A stretch of 60,000 bases of DNA from Takakia lepidozioides (taxonomy: Eukaryota > Streptophyta > Takakiopsida > Takakiales > Takakiaceae): contig CM060733.1 in assembly GCA_030704615.1 (NCBI GenBank), positions 51,400,001 to 51,460,000 of the forward strand. Direction: 5' to 3'. The notes under the pieces are model-generated. The model had not been told where the DNA came from. It saw nothing but the letters and a program-made list of their open reading frames with translations, and did not search any database. Below are positions 1-10,600 of this stretch, one piece after another; positions within the stretch are counted from its first letter, which is position 1, and every line of letters begins with the position of its first letter. A program made the translations under genes and the position numbers.

Positions 1-244
1 CTAATGAAGGCCCTTCTTCAACACATTTCACCCTGTTTTTCCCTAATCAGAATCGGCCCTAAATCCATGTTGAATTCTGCGAGTTAGCTGGTTGAGTGAA
101 TCTAGTTTGCAGTGACTTTGACATGATACTGCCAATGTGACAACAGGAAACTATCCAAAAACAGGTAACAGAGATGAAGAGAAACTGTGGAATGAATACT
201 TCTCTGACCCCAGTCAATGGTGGGACAACCAAGGCAAAAGGTGA
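1..244. other. Unassigned flank
   Basis: No convincing open frame, RNA gene or repeat is seen before the PPR relic. The upstream part of the PPR gene cannot be recognised here, so that gene enters the window already truncated or too decayed to read. Confidence 0.4.
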
Positions 245-2232
245 ATGCCTGACAGATTACCAGATGTCATTCTGAACACTGCCCTGGTGGAAATGTATGT
301 CAAATGTGGGTGCATCGAGGATCCAAAGGGAGTGCTCGAAAGTATGGTTGAACGAGATGTGGTGTCGTGGAGTGCGATGATTGCAGGCTATGGGTGCGGG
401 ATGGAGGCTTTGGAGACCTATGAGCAAATGATGTATGAAGGGGTGAAGCCCAACCACAGAATGTTTGTTTTTGCTTGCAATGCGTGTGCAAGCCTGGGAG
501 CTCTGGAAAAAGGGAAAGAGGTCCATGGTGACATCGTCAAAGCTGGATTTGTACCAGATGTCATCCTGAACACTGCCCTGGTGGACATGTATGCACGGGA
601 TGGAGGCTTTGGAGACCTATGAGCAAATGATGTGCGAAGGGATGAAGCCCAACCACATAACGTTTGTTTTTGTTTGTAATGCGTGTGCAAGCCTGGGAGC
701 TCTGGAAAAGGGGAAAGAGGTCCATGGTGACACTGTCAAAGGTGGAATTGTACCAGATGTCATCCTGAACACTGCCCTGGTGGACATGTATGCAAAATGT
801 GCGTGCATTGAAGCTGGACTTGAGGGGGATGTCCCTGTGGGGACTGCCCTTGTCAGCATGTATTGCAGGTGTGAGATTTTGACGGATGCCACCCGAGTAT
901 TTGACGTGCAATGCCCAAGCGAGATGGGCTCTCAGACTGCTATGATTGCAGAATCTGCTAGCATGGTCAAGGTCTTTTTAACTCTTTCAGCACATGCAAA
1001 GAGAAGGCATGAAGGCAGATATTGTCTCCTTTATTAGTGTCCTCAACGCTTGTGCCGGCCCGGAGGCTTTAGAACGGGGCAAGCAGCTCCTTGCCAGCAT
1101 CATCAAAACTGAATTTGAGTCAGATGTTGGACTCAGGAATGCCCTTGTCAGTATGTATTGCAAGTGCAGGAGTGTGATGGATGCACTCAATGTGTTTGAC
1201 AGAATGCCTAAGCAAGATGTGGTCTCATGGACTGCGATGATTGGAGGATGTGCACAGAGTGGTCATGGTGAGGAGGCTGTCAAACTCTTTCGACAAATGC
1301 AAAGAGAGGGTGTGAAGCATCCCTGGAACAGGGCAAGTGGGTCCATGCCTACATTATCAAATCTGTGTGTGAGTTAGATGTCTACGTCAGGAATGCCCTC
1401 ATTGATTTGTATACCAAATATGGGAGTGTAGAGGATGCACGGGAGGTATTTGACAAAATTCTTAAACCAGATGTGGTCTCATGGACTGCGATGATTGTAG
1501 GATACGCTCAGCATGGGCGTGGTCACGAGGCTCTCCAACTGTTTGAACTGGTGTGAAGCCAAATGAGGTCACATTTATTGGTGTTCTCTCTGCATGCAGC
1601 CATTTGGGCCTTGTAGATAAAGGTGGTCATTATTCTCAATCCATGTGTCAAGAGCATGACATTACACCAACAGAAAAGCACTGCACCTGCATGGTTGACC
1701 TCCTTGGCCGTGCAAGGCGCTTGGATGAAGAAGATTTCATTGCCAATATGGCACTCAAACCAGGTGCTTCAAAGTGGGGGGCCTTGCTTGGTGCCTGCAG
1801 AATCTATGGAAATGTGGAGTTAGTAGAGTGTGCTGCAGAATGTATTTTCAAGGTGGAATCACAAGATGTATACATTTGCCGTTGGAGATAGATCTCACCC
1901 ACAAGCAAAGGAGATCTATGATGTGTTAGAGAGATTGACTTGGTAGATTAAGGAGGCGGGACATGTGCCTGAGACACGCTTTGTGTTGCGTGATGTGGAT
2001 CAGCAGATGAAGGAACATGCTCTTTACCACCACAGCGAAAAGCTGGCCATAGCTTTTGGACTCATTAGCACACCCGCTAGGACCCCTATCCGCATCATTA
2101 AAAACCTATGTGTATGTGGGGATTGGCACCAAGTTGATATCCAAAATTGTTGCACGCGAAATTATTGCAAGGGATGCCATCTGCTTTCATCACTTCAACA
2201 ATGGGGTATGTTCTTGTGGGGACTACTGGTAA
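245..2232 (+). pseudogene. PPR-DYW protein pseudogene (organelle RNA-editing factor family)
   Basis: Reading in several frames gives PLS-type pentatricopeptide repeats (for example DVVSWTAMIGGCAQSGHGEE near 1210-1270), then an E-like part (SKWGALLGACR at about 1770), then a DYW domain ending in GDYW and TAA at 2230-2232. Proteins of this family bind organelle transcripts, and the DYW domain is the cytidine deaminase that edits C to U. The HSEKLA zinc/catalytic motif is present near 2030. The later CGDCH-type motif reads CGDWH, so a metal ligand is lost. Frames shift near 596, 990, 1315, 1555, 1870 and 2130, and a TAG interrupts the frame near 1948. Sequence jumps from KVESQDVY straight to TFAVGD, so about 50 residues of the usual E/E+ region are absent. 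It is clearly a dead copy. Exact start is unknown. Confidence 0.9.
401..794 (+). repeat. 199-bp direct tandem duplication inside the PPR pseudogene
   Basis: The segment starting atggaggctttggagaccta at 401 recurs at 600, an offset of 199 bp, and the match runs to about 595 and 794. I count about 12 substitutions over about 195 aligned bases, so the copies are roughly 94% identical. Because 199 is not a multiple of three, the second copy is in another frame. This alone would have broken the gene. Confidence 0.92.
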
Positions 2233-3002
2233 TAAACTCAGGGTAATACAGCAGCCAAAAAACACTCCAGACAGCTGTTTCACCTACCAAACTAAAAAAT
2301 ATCTTTCCCCAGGGTATGTTACCCACCTTCTGGTAAGGCCTTAAAGTTCTCCCAAGCCGTATTTCCCTTGATTTAATACGAGTTACCGCATATATATAAA
2401 GAGAAATCAACCTTGTCGGGTGTGGTATGATCTTCTCCCCAACCCCCACCCAACCCCCCCCCCCCCGGGTTCCATGAGCCTTGTGCTCGGTTAGTGATCC
2501 TGGGTTCACAACATGTGCCTTCAAACCGACCATTGGCATGTAGATGGGCTGTGTTGAGCAAGTAGGCTCTATAGATTCATTGGACTTAAGAAAATTTACC
2601 TTTATCTTTATCCAAGAGGTTATTTCCTCCTCACCATAATGAAGGGCCTGATTTGTGAGAAGTAGCTTCCCGTTTTTTCTTTCTTTTGAAAGTCTTAGGT
2701 GTCTACCTATGGTAATGCAGCTTACTCTTAGTGGCAATCTTTATGTGCTTCGTCAAAATCTGGGGATGCCGAAGAGGAGGGACCAGCATAATTTCGGCTC
2801 TCTTTTCTTTGAAAAATAAAAATAACATGATAGCTTCGGCAACACTCCTCCGTTCTTCTTCCGGAAAACAATGAAATACATAGTGTATGCATGTAACACC
2901 ATGGGAATGACCCACCCCTTTTTGTGAAAATTGAACATAGGTATTAGAATTCGTCACTAGTACTGCAGAGCAAGACGAAGCCCTAGTTAATAAATTTGCA
3001 CA
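2233..3002. other. Intergenic, with a C tract and a weak SINE-tail match
   Basis: Holds a run of C's near 2455-2467. Near 2630-2690 the text cctcctca...agggcctgatttgtgag...cttcccg resembles the 3' tail of the SINE at 3003-3238, so it is probably an old degraded copy. No gene is supported. Confidence 0.4.
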
Positions 3003-3238
3003 TCGGCTGGTAGCTCAGCTGGTAAGTGCATGGTTTGTCGCCATGGTGATTCGGGGTTCGAACCCGCTGCCCTGCCCGTGTGTGGGATTGTTCGCGACGG
3101 TATGTCTAGGCGTTGATCGTCCTGTAGGCCTCATGGCCCATAAATGAAAGGGGGTTAATTTTCCCCCCTCCTCAAGGGCCTGAATTGTGGGCTGTCGCTC
3201 CCAGGTTCCCTTTTTTAAAATAAATAAATAAATAAAAA
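3003..3238 (+). mobile_element. tRNA-derived SINE, full-looking copy
   Basis: The head is tRNA-like. An A box TAGCTCAGCTGG lies at 3011-3022 and a B box GGTTCGAACCC at 3055-3065, the two internal RNA polymerase III promoter elements. A body follows (cctgtaggcctcatggccca, then gggggttaattttcccccct) and a tail with gctgtcgctcccaggt and AT-rich (AAAT)n. Flanks aaatttgca and aaatttca may be an imperfect target duplication. It is not a tRNA gene, since no cloverleaf 3' half is present. A reverse copy lies at about 29131-29336 and tail-only copies near 53770 and 2640. It would move with the enzymes of a partner LINE. Confidence 0.85.
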
Positions 3239-4629
3239 TTTCAGGGCCAATATCCCCTGTTGATTTTTCTTTTTTAAGGAAAAAAAAAATCAAGCATGCG
3301 CGCTTCATTCATCTTGTAATCTTTCATCACACATTCATTCAGAGATACTAATAATACAACATGGGGAACTTCTACCAATCTCGTAACTCTATTGGATTTC
3401 CATTGCATGTCAAGTCTATGAAATTGTCCCTAAACCCTAAACTTGTGCCAGCTATCAATGAGAAAGCCAATGGACCTTGAAAAGCATGAAATCAAAGTAG
3501 TCCAGGTCTCAACCCATTCCTCCTATCCAGATCGCATCGAAGTAGTCTACATCAAATGCCAGCAAGGTTCTACACACCCTGTCCAATCGTAGCACTGGGA
3601 CGTGGATGGTTGCGAGCAACATTTTGCAAACTATATTTTAGTCAACTTTGGGGCCTACATAATTATGTACATATTCAGTATCTTCCATACATAACTAAGC
3701 ATAACCAAAGAAATTATCAGAAAGGTGGATTTGTGAGACATTAAATATGATTCATATGGTCTGGTCTCTGGGCCGGGAAGCGTTCCCTGCTATGGGTTTC
3801 ATAGAATGCCCTCTTTTTTAGGATGCATGGTTCTTAGGACACTGATTACGGTGTGTGTGCCTTATGGTGTAATCGGGGTTTTAATTTTTTTCCCCACAAT
3901 AATTTATAATAAAGCAGTCCCGGCCCGCTCCCTGGCGTTACCATACGGGGCTGCATATAATTTTGTGCACATACGAATCCGTATGCGTGTACGTAATTGG
4001 ACGTGGGGTCGTATTACATCTGCCACCCAACGTTTTGCAGGGTTTGGCCCTTTACTTGTCAAGGGATTTTGCCACATTGCACCACGTGGCAAGTTTTTTT
4101 TGGCTATCGTAGCTCTGATAGCGACATCTGGGGTTTGTAGCCCCAGTAATACTCCCCCATTCCAATTACGTTCGATAATGGCCACCGGTTGACCCTGCTC
4201 GCGGCCCCGCCGTTCGTCGGGTCTGCCCGGTGGTCATTATCTAGTACGTATAGAATCTGTTGTCGTGGCAGATTACATTACTGAATCGGCGGTGGGGTTT
4301 GGAAGGCCGATACTGCCACGTAAAGAACTGCCCAGAATTTTCCTATATGATTCAAGGTCCATCCCTGACGGGAATATGCCTCGAAATGCTCCTGCTCAAA
4401 TTGGAGGAACATTCTGCAAATTGGATGAAAATTCTGAACCGTTCTTCACTTTCGGGAAGGCCCCTATTCGAGGGCATTCCACGATTTAAGGGCTGCCTGC
4501 CGAGGGCGTTAATTCAGCCCTAAACAGGTCTGCAGAATATGCAGGGCCCGAATGGTAACGGTAGATACGCATGCTTTCACCCCAGGGGGCATTCAACCCA
4601 TTTCAACCATCTTTATCGTCCAAGCTAGG
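3239..4629. other. Intergenic, nothing recognised
   Basis: Short open frames on both strands show no family motif or codon pattern. A weak inverted pair (aatggccaccgg near 4180, cccggtggtcatt near 4228) is visible. No gene called. Confidence 0.35.
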
Positions 4630-4860
4630 ATTGTACTAGATGTCGTTCTGAACTATGTCATATCGTGGACTTGTGTGCCAAATGTGGTTGCATGGAGGAT
4701 GCAAAAAGAATGTTCAATAACATGGCTGAACGAAATGTAGTGTTGTGGAGTGTGATGATCGCATGATATGTACAACATGGGAGACAAGGGATTGAGGCTT
4801 GGAGACCTATGAGTAAATGGTGCAGGAAGGGGTGTTCAGCCCAACCACTGCATGATGTCT
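4630..4860 (+). pseudogene. Second PPR fragment, about 2.4 kb downstream of the first
   Basis: With one frame change it reads VVLNYVI, VDLCAKCGCMEDAKRMF, MAERNVVLWSVMIA, stop, YVQHGRQG, then an EAWRPMSK segment. It matches the repeat block at 260-460 of the first PPR pseudogene, including the nucleotides cttggagacctatgag. It covers about two PPR motifs, has a stop (TGA near 4764) and a frameshift, and no flanking PPR sequence. It could be a dispersed scrap of the same gene family or the remains of a local duplication. Confidence 0.8.
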
Positions 4861-5559
4861 CTCCTTCTTTGGTTTTATTATCATATGCTTAAGCTTTGAA
4901 TTGAGTCTACTACATGTTCTTACTTTGTGTGCATTATTCATTCATTTTCTTCTTTGTATGCAGTCATGGGCTCGTGCGGTCTATCTTCGACGATCTGCAT
5001 GTTAGCCCACCTTTATCTTTCTCTCTCCCAATGTATGCAGAGGAAAAAGCCATGCATTCTATTGAGCAAGAGATTGCAAACAAAGGTATTCATCATTTTT
5101 GGGAGCAGAATTGATGATTTGGGAGGAGAATCGTCCCATTTATAGACTTATTGTGTTCACAAAAATATGGACTATTGCCCACATTTTGATATCTCCTACC
5201 CGCGGTAGTAGGCTTTCTGTACCTTTGTTGTCCGCGGTTACAAACCCTAGGCGGTCCACGCCACCGGGGAATACTAGATCGTGAGCAGTGCTCATGTGAG
5301 CGGTGGCTGGCTCAGGGTTTTTATAAAAGGTATTATACCTATTTTCGCGGATGGCATCTATTTACCGCTGGTCGATGCACCTAAAGGCATGTTAGTTGTC
5401 TGTTGGTCCGACATTTTATCAACGAACACATCTGGCTATGGTAGGCCAGTGAATCTCCTCCTTCAACAACCCATGAAGGATCATAACAGTCTTGGGGGGG
5501 GGGGTGAAGTTAGGGGAGACGGAGTGTGATTGCATGCTTGGGCACACCACTTTTAGGGG
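4861..5559. other. Intergenic, nothing recognised
   Basis: A G run lies at about 5494-5505. Small open frames on the + strand at 4914-5529 lack recognisable motifs. Confidence 0.3.
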
Positions 5560-5605
5560 ATTGGGCCTCGACATAGGAGACGCACTTCGATACATAGGGG
5601 ATTGC

Positions 5606-5734
5606 ACTTGGACTTAGATGATGACACTAGACACTTGGGCCAACGGCACAGGCCCTAGTATATTTAGTATATAAATATACTAGGGTAGCCTGTGCCGTTG
5701 GCCCAAGTGTCCAGTGTCATCTAAGCCCAAGTGT
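5606..5734. repeat. Large AT-centred palindrome
   Basis: The left arm contains cacttgggccaacggcacag then gccctagtatattta. After only a few bases the right arm reads tataaatatactagggtagc then ctgtgccgttggcccaagtg, its near-perfect reverse complement. Weaker pairing extends outward through the gacacta/ccagtgtc and cttagatgat/atctaag parts. Arms are about 60 bp with almost no loop, so this is a cruciform-capable sequence. It sits at the head of the tandem array. Confidence 0.88.
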
Positions 5735-6300
5735 AAGATCTTCTACATATCCCAGCGCGTCCTCTCTGTCCAGTATATAAATATACTAGGGTAGCCTGTG
5801 CCGTTGGCCCAAGTGTCCAGTCTCATCTAAGCCCAAGTGTAAAATCTTCTACATATCCCAGCGCGTCCTCTCTGTTGAGGCCCAAGTGCAACCTCTAGGG
5901 TAGCATGTGCCTTTGGCCCATGTGTGTGAAGAATTGAAACCTAAGACCAAGTGCAATTTCATATGTATGCAAGTGCGTCTCCTATGTCAAGGCCCATTAA
6001 AGCCCAAGTGCAATCTTCTATTCATGTATCCAAGTGATCTCTCTGTAAAGGCCCAAGTGTCCAGTGTCATCTAAGCCCAAGTGCAATCTCCTATGTATCC
6101 AAGTTCGTCTCCTATGTTAAGGCCCAATTTATTTTTCATGAATTTATTGAGTAGTAATATATCCAATCATTATTGATATATGTCATGTCGAGGCTCCAAT
6201 CAATGTCCAGAAAAGCCCACTTTGCTGTTTTCCCCGAATTTATGTGTAGCATATATCGTTGGCCCAAGTGTCCAATGTCATTTAAGTCCAAGTGCATCAA
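5667..6300. repeat. 106-bp tandem duplication grading into a degenerate repeat array
   Basis: The block beginning gtatataaatatactagggt at 5667 is repeated at 5773 (offset 106 bp) with only a few differences. From about 5876 to 6290, diverged units recur with the core phrases aggcccaagtgc, gtccagtgtcatctaagccc and atgtatccaagt. It looks like a decayed minisatellite seeded by the palindrome's right arm. No coding content is seen. Confidence 0.8.
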
Positions 6301-6327
6301 TATATGAAGCAAGCCATATCTAATCAT

Positions 6328-6440
6328 TTTTTTCCCACAGAGCCTATGACCAGATTTGAACCGGAGACCTTTCCCTTGATATCTCTCCCGTCGAGGCTCC
6401 AACCATTGTCCTAGGAATGCCCACTTTGCATTTTTGCTAT
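6328..6440 (-). mobile_element. tRNA-like element (second SINE-like family)
   Basis: On the minus strand this reads ...tggttggagcctcgacggga... and then ggtctccggttcaaatctgg, which resemble an A box and a B box at tRNA-like spacing. The 5' head alone (gcaaagtgggc...ggagcctcgac on the minus strand) occurs again at about 6183-6235. There is no anticodon stem or 3' half to support a working tRNA. It differs in sequence from the SINE at 3003. Confidence 0.5.
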
Positions 6441-6606
6441 TTTTTGTGAATTTCCAGCAACCAAAAGTACTTGATAATTCCACATCTCCCACAAAGCAGG
6501 TCCAAAAGTCATGAGACCAAGCCGGTGCACCCCTCCTCCTCGAGGGCTTTCCAACGGTACCAAGCACCAACGTCGGGGCCTCGCGGTTTGGGACATCTCA
6601 ACGTTA

Positions 6607-6663
6607 CAAAACAAAACAAAACAAAACAAACAAACAAACAAACAAACAAACAAACAAACAAAC
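6607..6663. repeat. (CAAAA)n/(CAAA)n microsatellite
   Basis: A run of CAAAA units turns into about nine CAAA units. Any open frame through it (KQTNKQTN or its reverse) is a by-product of the repeat. Confidence 0.95.
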
Positions 6664-7596
6664 GTCTCCCTTCATGTATTGATACCACATGGCATACAAT
6701 GACCATTGGACATTTAGTTTGTGGAAAAAAACAACCCTCATGGGCTATTTTCTGTGACAATTTAGTTGGAAGGCATTAGATTAATCCCCTTAATTTCGCA
6801 TATAAAAGAGCCCCTCTATGAATTTGATCTTTGCTTATGAAATTTGGTGACAACATCACCAATGTAGCAAGGATGCTGACTATGACAAGAAAAATCTAGA
6901 ACTAAAACCAATTTTTAGAATAGATTGTGGATGAAGTAGATAGGGATGCATTTGTAAGGTTCATTTCCCTGGATGATTTAGGGTAGATAGATATGATCTC
7001 AAGAATGAGGCTATATACACATTTATGACGCGCCCACCAAAAATATGCCTGGAGATATCGATAAGGTTTTTGTTCAAGATAAGCAAGCAACATCACCATG
7101 TGTGTTGGTAGTTGGTGAGTTGGTGAGCGGACAAAAATATTGGTAAACTTTGATTGAGCACAATTTAAGATTTTTAGATACAATAAATTTATATGCTCAC
7201 GTTAATTAATACATATAAGCATTTATTTTTGTATTGTGTTTGGGTTGGAGTTTGGATTCGGATTAGGTTCGGCATCATGTAGTTCTCCAACGAACCATAC
7301 ATTACACTTATGTGCGATTTGTTAGAGAACTAAGCCCCAACATATTCTCGATCCTAAAGCAAAACTACATCTAAAGCCATCTTATTGGTGCTAAACCTAT
7401 AAACTTTGTTGAGCCTATAGGCTTGATTAAACTTAAAAAAATTTGGCCATTGACACGCTCACCTACTCACCAGCACTCATCTCCCCATCAACCATCTTCA
7501 GATGATTGTGTTCTATGTTGGGAACAATATATTGTCGTGGAAGAAAATCCATCATTGGGGGGTGATGGTTCCTAGGCTTGGGCACTAGGCCTAGTC
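6664..7596. other. AT-rich upstream region of the protease gene
   Basis: No gene or repeat recognised. The last part is probably the former promoter region of the aspartic protease relic that starts at 7662. Confidence 0.35.
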
Positions 7597-7603
7597 TATA
7601 TAA
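7597..7603 (+). promoter_or_regulatory. TATA box of the aspartic protease relic
   Basis: TATATAA lies 59 bases before the ATG at 7662, a usual distance for a plant core promoter with a short leader. No other box is obvious nearby. Confidence 0.5.
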
Positions 7604-7661
7604 CTCTCAAGCTGCTTGTCTAAGTATGAGTATGTTTTAGCAACACTCAGCAAATAGAGCA

Positions 7662-10600
7662 ATGGTATTCCAACCGTATGCGCTTTTCATCAGCTACCTC
7701 TTTCTTCTCGTATTACTACGAGTCAACTCATCGGGCGCCACCAACGACTATAGCCATGGGATGAGGCGCACATTTGTGCTGAATGCTTCAATACCCACAC
7801 AATTGGATGAGATCAATGCCACCCAACATGGTGTGTCCCTTGCACTCACCCACGTCGACTCGCCCCACTCCCCTTTGAGGCCCGCTCATTGCTGCAAAGA
7901 CGACGAGGCATGCGTGCATGCGGCTAGGAGGGCTCGACACAACACTGTAGCATTGTGCCCTTCCACGCACAACAAGTCTCCTGGTCGGAATCTAAAACAG
8001 ACAGACGTAATCTCCAATATCCAGGCGCTTATGGAATACAACACTTGATTAGACTATTTTGTAACCATTAATGTGGGCAGCACTGGAGGTAGTGTCTCCC
8101 AAAACGTCCTCCTAAACACCGGCAACGATGTCACTTGGATCCAAGCCTACCCATGTGAGGTGAGTACACCCGTCTCATTCAATATTTTAAAAGGATGCAT
8201 CATGTTTGACATGAATTAGAGAAGAAATATGTTTTGACGTGAGTGTACACTTTTTTCAAGGACTATAAATGATGGCAGTAATTAACATTTTGTTTCGGTT
8301 GTGTAGTCTTGTCAACCACAAGCATCAACTCATTATTTCTCTTCGGCCTCGCCTACTTCAAAAGATATTTTGTGCGATGACAGCTAATGTCCACAGTTAA
8401 TGGATATTGGCAACTTTGACGGCTGTGATACTAAAGATAACACTTGTCTATACAAAATTACATTTGACGGAATTAATGAAGCCTACAGCTTGGGTCGACT
8501 TGCTACGGAGGCCCTTCAATTGAATAGTCAAAGTGGAATCCAATTGACCATTCCAAGTATACATGTTTGATGACTCTTCTTGTTAAATGCTTTTGGGCCT
8601 ATAACATTTTACCGATGGTTAGATTCGAGAGTGGATAGAAAAGATTTGATATGCTAGAAAATGTCTTAGCGTCATGTTAGACAATCACACATATGCATTA
8701 AGTTCTTATATTATTCCCTTATTCTCCATTTGATATATTTGTAATGTTGTTTATTTTGCAGATATTATGATTGGACTAGGGGAAATTCAAACACTAACCA
8801 TGAATGAGCATGCCGCTGGCATCTTGGGCCTTGGAGGTGGAGGGAAATCCGCATTCTCCATGTCAGACCAAATCGCCCTTAATGGTCCACAAATCACCAA
8901 TCAATTCTCCTATTGTTTGCCAAAAGTCCAGAGTGAAGACAATGGATTATTGGTCTTTGGTGCCTCATCCATAATCAAATGTACGTTCAATTTCTCCTCT
9001 TGTGAAGTTGCCGAATTGTTTTGGAGATCATTTCCTTTAATAAGTGTCTATTTGAAACAAACATCAACCAACAGATCATGGTCCAAAGAGTTGGGGCACC
9101 ATTCCATCTTTACAAGTAGTCATGTTGAACCAAATAGGTGTATATTGGATATCACATATTATGGCCAATTTAGCTGCAAAAGGGGTACCCGGATCAACCG
9201 GTAGAAAAAAAATGTGTGGGTACATGCGGATTTTTGAGTCCTAACTAGGGAAGGGAGTGCAACTGCATTGCCTCGGTTTCAGCTGTTAGAAGACGTCAAC
9301 TTTCCAAACTGGCAATAGTCGCCCGAGTGAAGGGACACCAGAAGTTCCGGTTGTTGTGACAATCCGAGTCTTTCTTCTTTATCTCACAAATAGTACAAGT
9401 CACATGTTTGTCATGAAAAATATGGAAAAAGAGACATTCCACATTAGGATTTTGACTCGTCCTTCTTTTATGGCCATATATAATTTTGTTTTGTAGAACA
9501 TATATAGGTTATCTTAACAAAGTTCTTCTCCACAGTATATTGCAGTTCCTGACGCCCAATGTTTGAGAATGCCTCAACAAGGAGCTTCTGTTAACCCTTA
9601 AACGCCCAGTAGCCCGTTTCAGGCTTTTGGGTTTAAAAAAATCTGAATAACTTTTTGCATTCTCCATGGAATTGTGTGAAAAAAAAAATATAGTGTTCTT
9701 GGGCACCTGACACACCAAGATTCATTGCCCCATTGCCTCGGATCTGCCAAGTTGCAAAGAGGTGTCAGAAAAAGCAGGGGGGTCACGATTTGATAAAGGT
9801 AATTCTTATTGTTTCACTCTTCACTCGTGTGTGAGAGAGGGAGAGAAACATGGGATTTTCCCAGGGTTTGACCAAGTGGCAACATCACATGCATTGGTCA
9901 AATTGGATACTTTTTGGTTTGTTGGATGAGGGATCTCAAGAGGATGAAACCCTGCTAATTTCGCCTCAATCCCATTTGATCCCGTCACTCAAATCTTTAA
10001 AAAATTACCAAAAATGGATATGTTTATCAAAAGGGCCCATTATCCCACATTCAACGGTGGCATTTTGTGGATCTGGGGCTGATTGGCCTCAAATTTGGCA
10101 GGTGGATGCAGGAGGAAGGTACGCACCTAATGTGCGGTCAAGTTCTTTAAAAAGTTAATTTTCTGAAAGTTACACCTTTTTTTTCACTTAAGGGGTCATG
10201 TTTTCTGAAAAAGTCAAACTATGGCACTGGGCGTTTAAGGGTTAAAAGTACATACTATGTTCCTCTCACGGGAATTCTCGTGAATGCGAAAGCAGTGCCT
10301 AATATGCCTCCTAGCATCTTTGCCATCGACGAGGAAGGTCAAGGAGGTGTGATAATCGATAGCGGCACTCCATACACAACCCTCACTACAGAGGCATATT
10401 TGCCATTAAAAAACGCATTTATTGTTGAAGCATCAATATTGCCTAATGGGACTCGAGACCCACCTCATGATGCCCAAACCACATACATTTATTTCGACAC
10501 GTGTTGGAGTGTGCAATCTCCTCTTCCCAACATTCCGAGTGTGACATTTGTGTTTGACGACAGTGAAACAAGTTGGAACTGGAATTTGGAGACACAACAA

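Noticed and set aside
3003-3075. Possible tRNA gene from A and B boxes
   Set aside because: The sequence after the B box does not complete an acceptor stem and runs into a repeat body and A-rich tail; a SINE explains it better.
5667-6300. CRISPR-like array because of repeated phrases
   Set aside because: The units are degenerate tandem repeats without unique spacers, in plant nuclear DNA.
6136-6570. 144-codon minus-strand frame as a gene
   Set aside because: It runs through the duplicated tRNA-like repeat (AKWAFL occurs twice for that reason) and has no family likeness.
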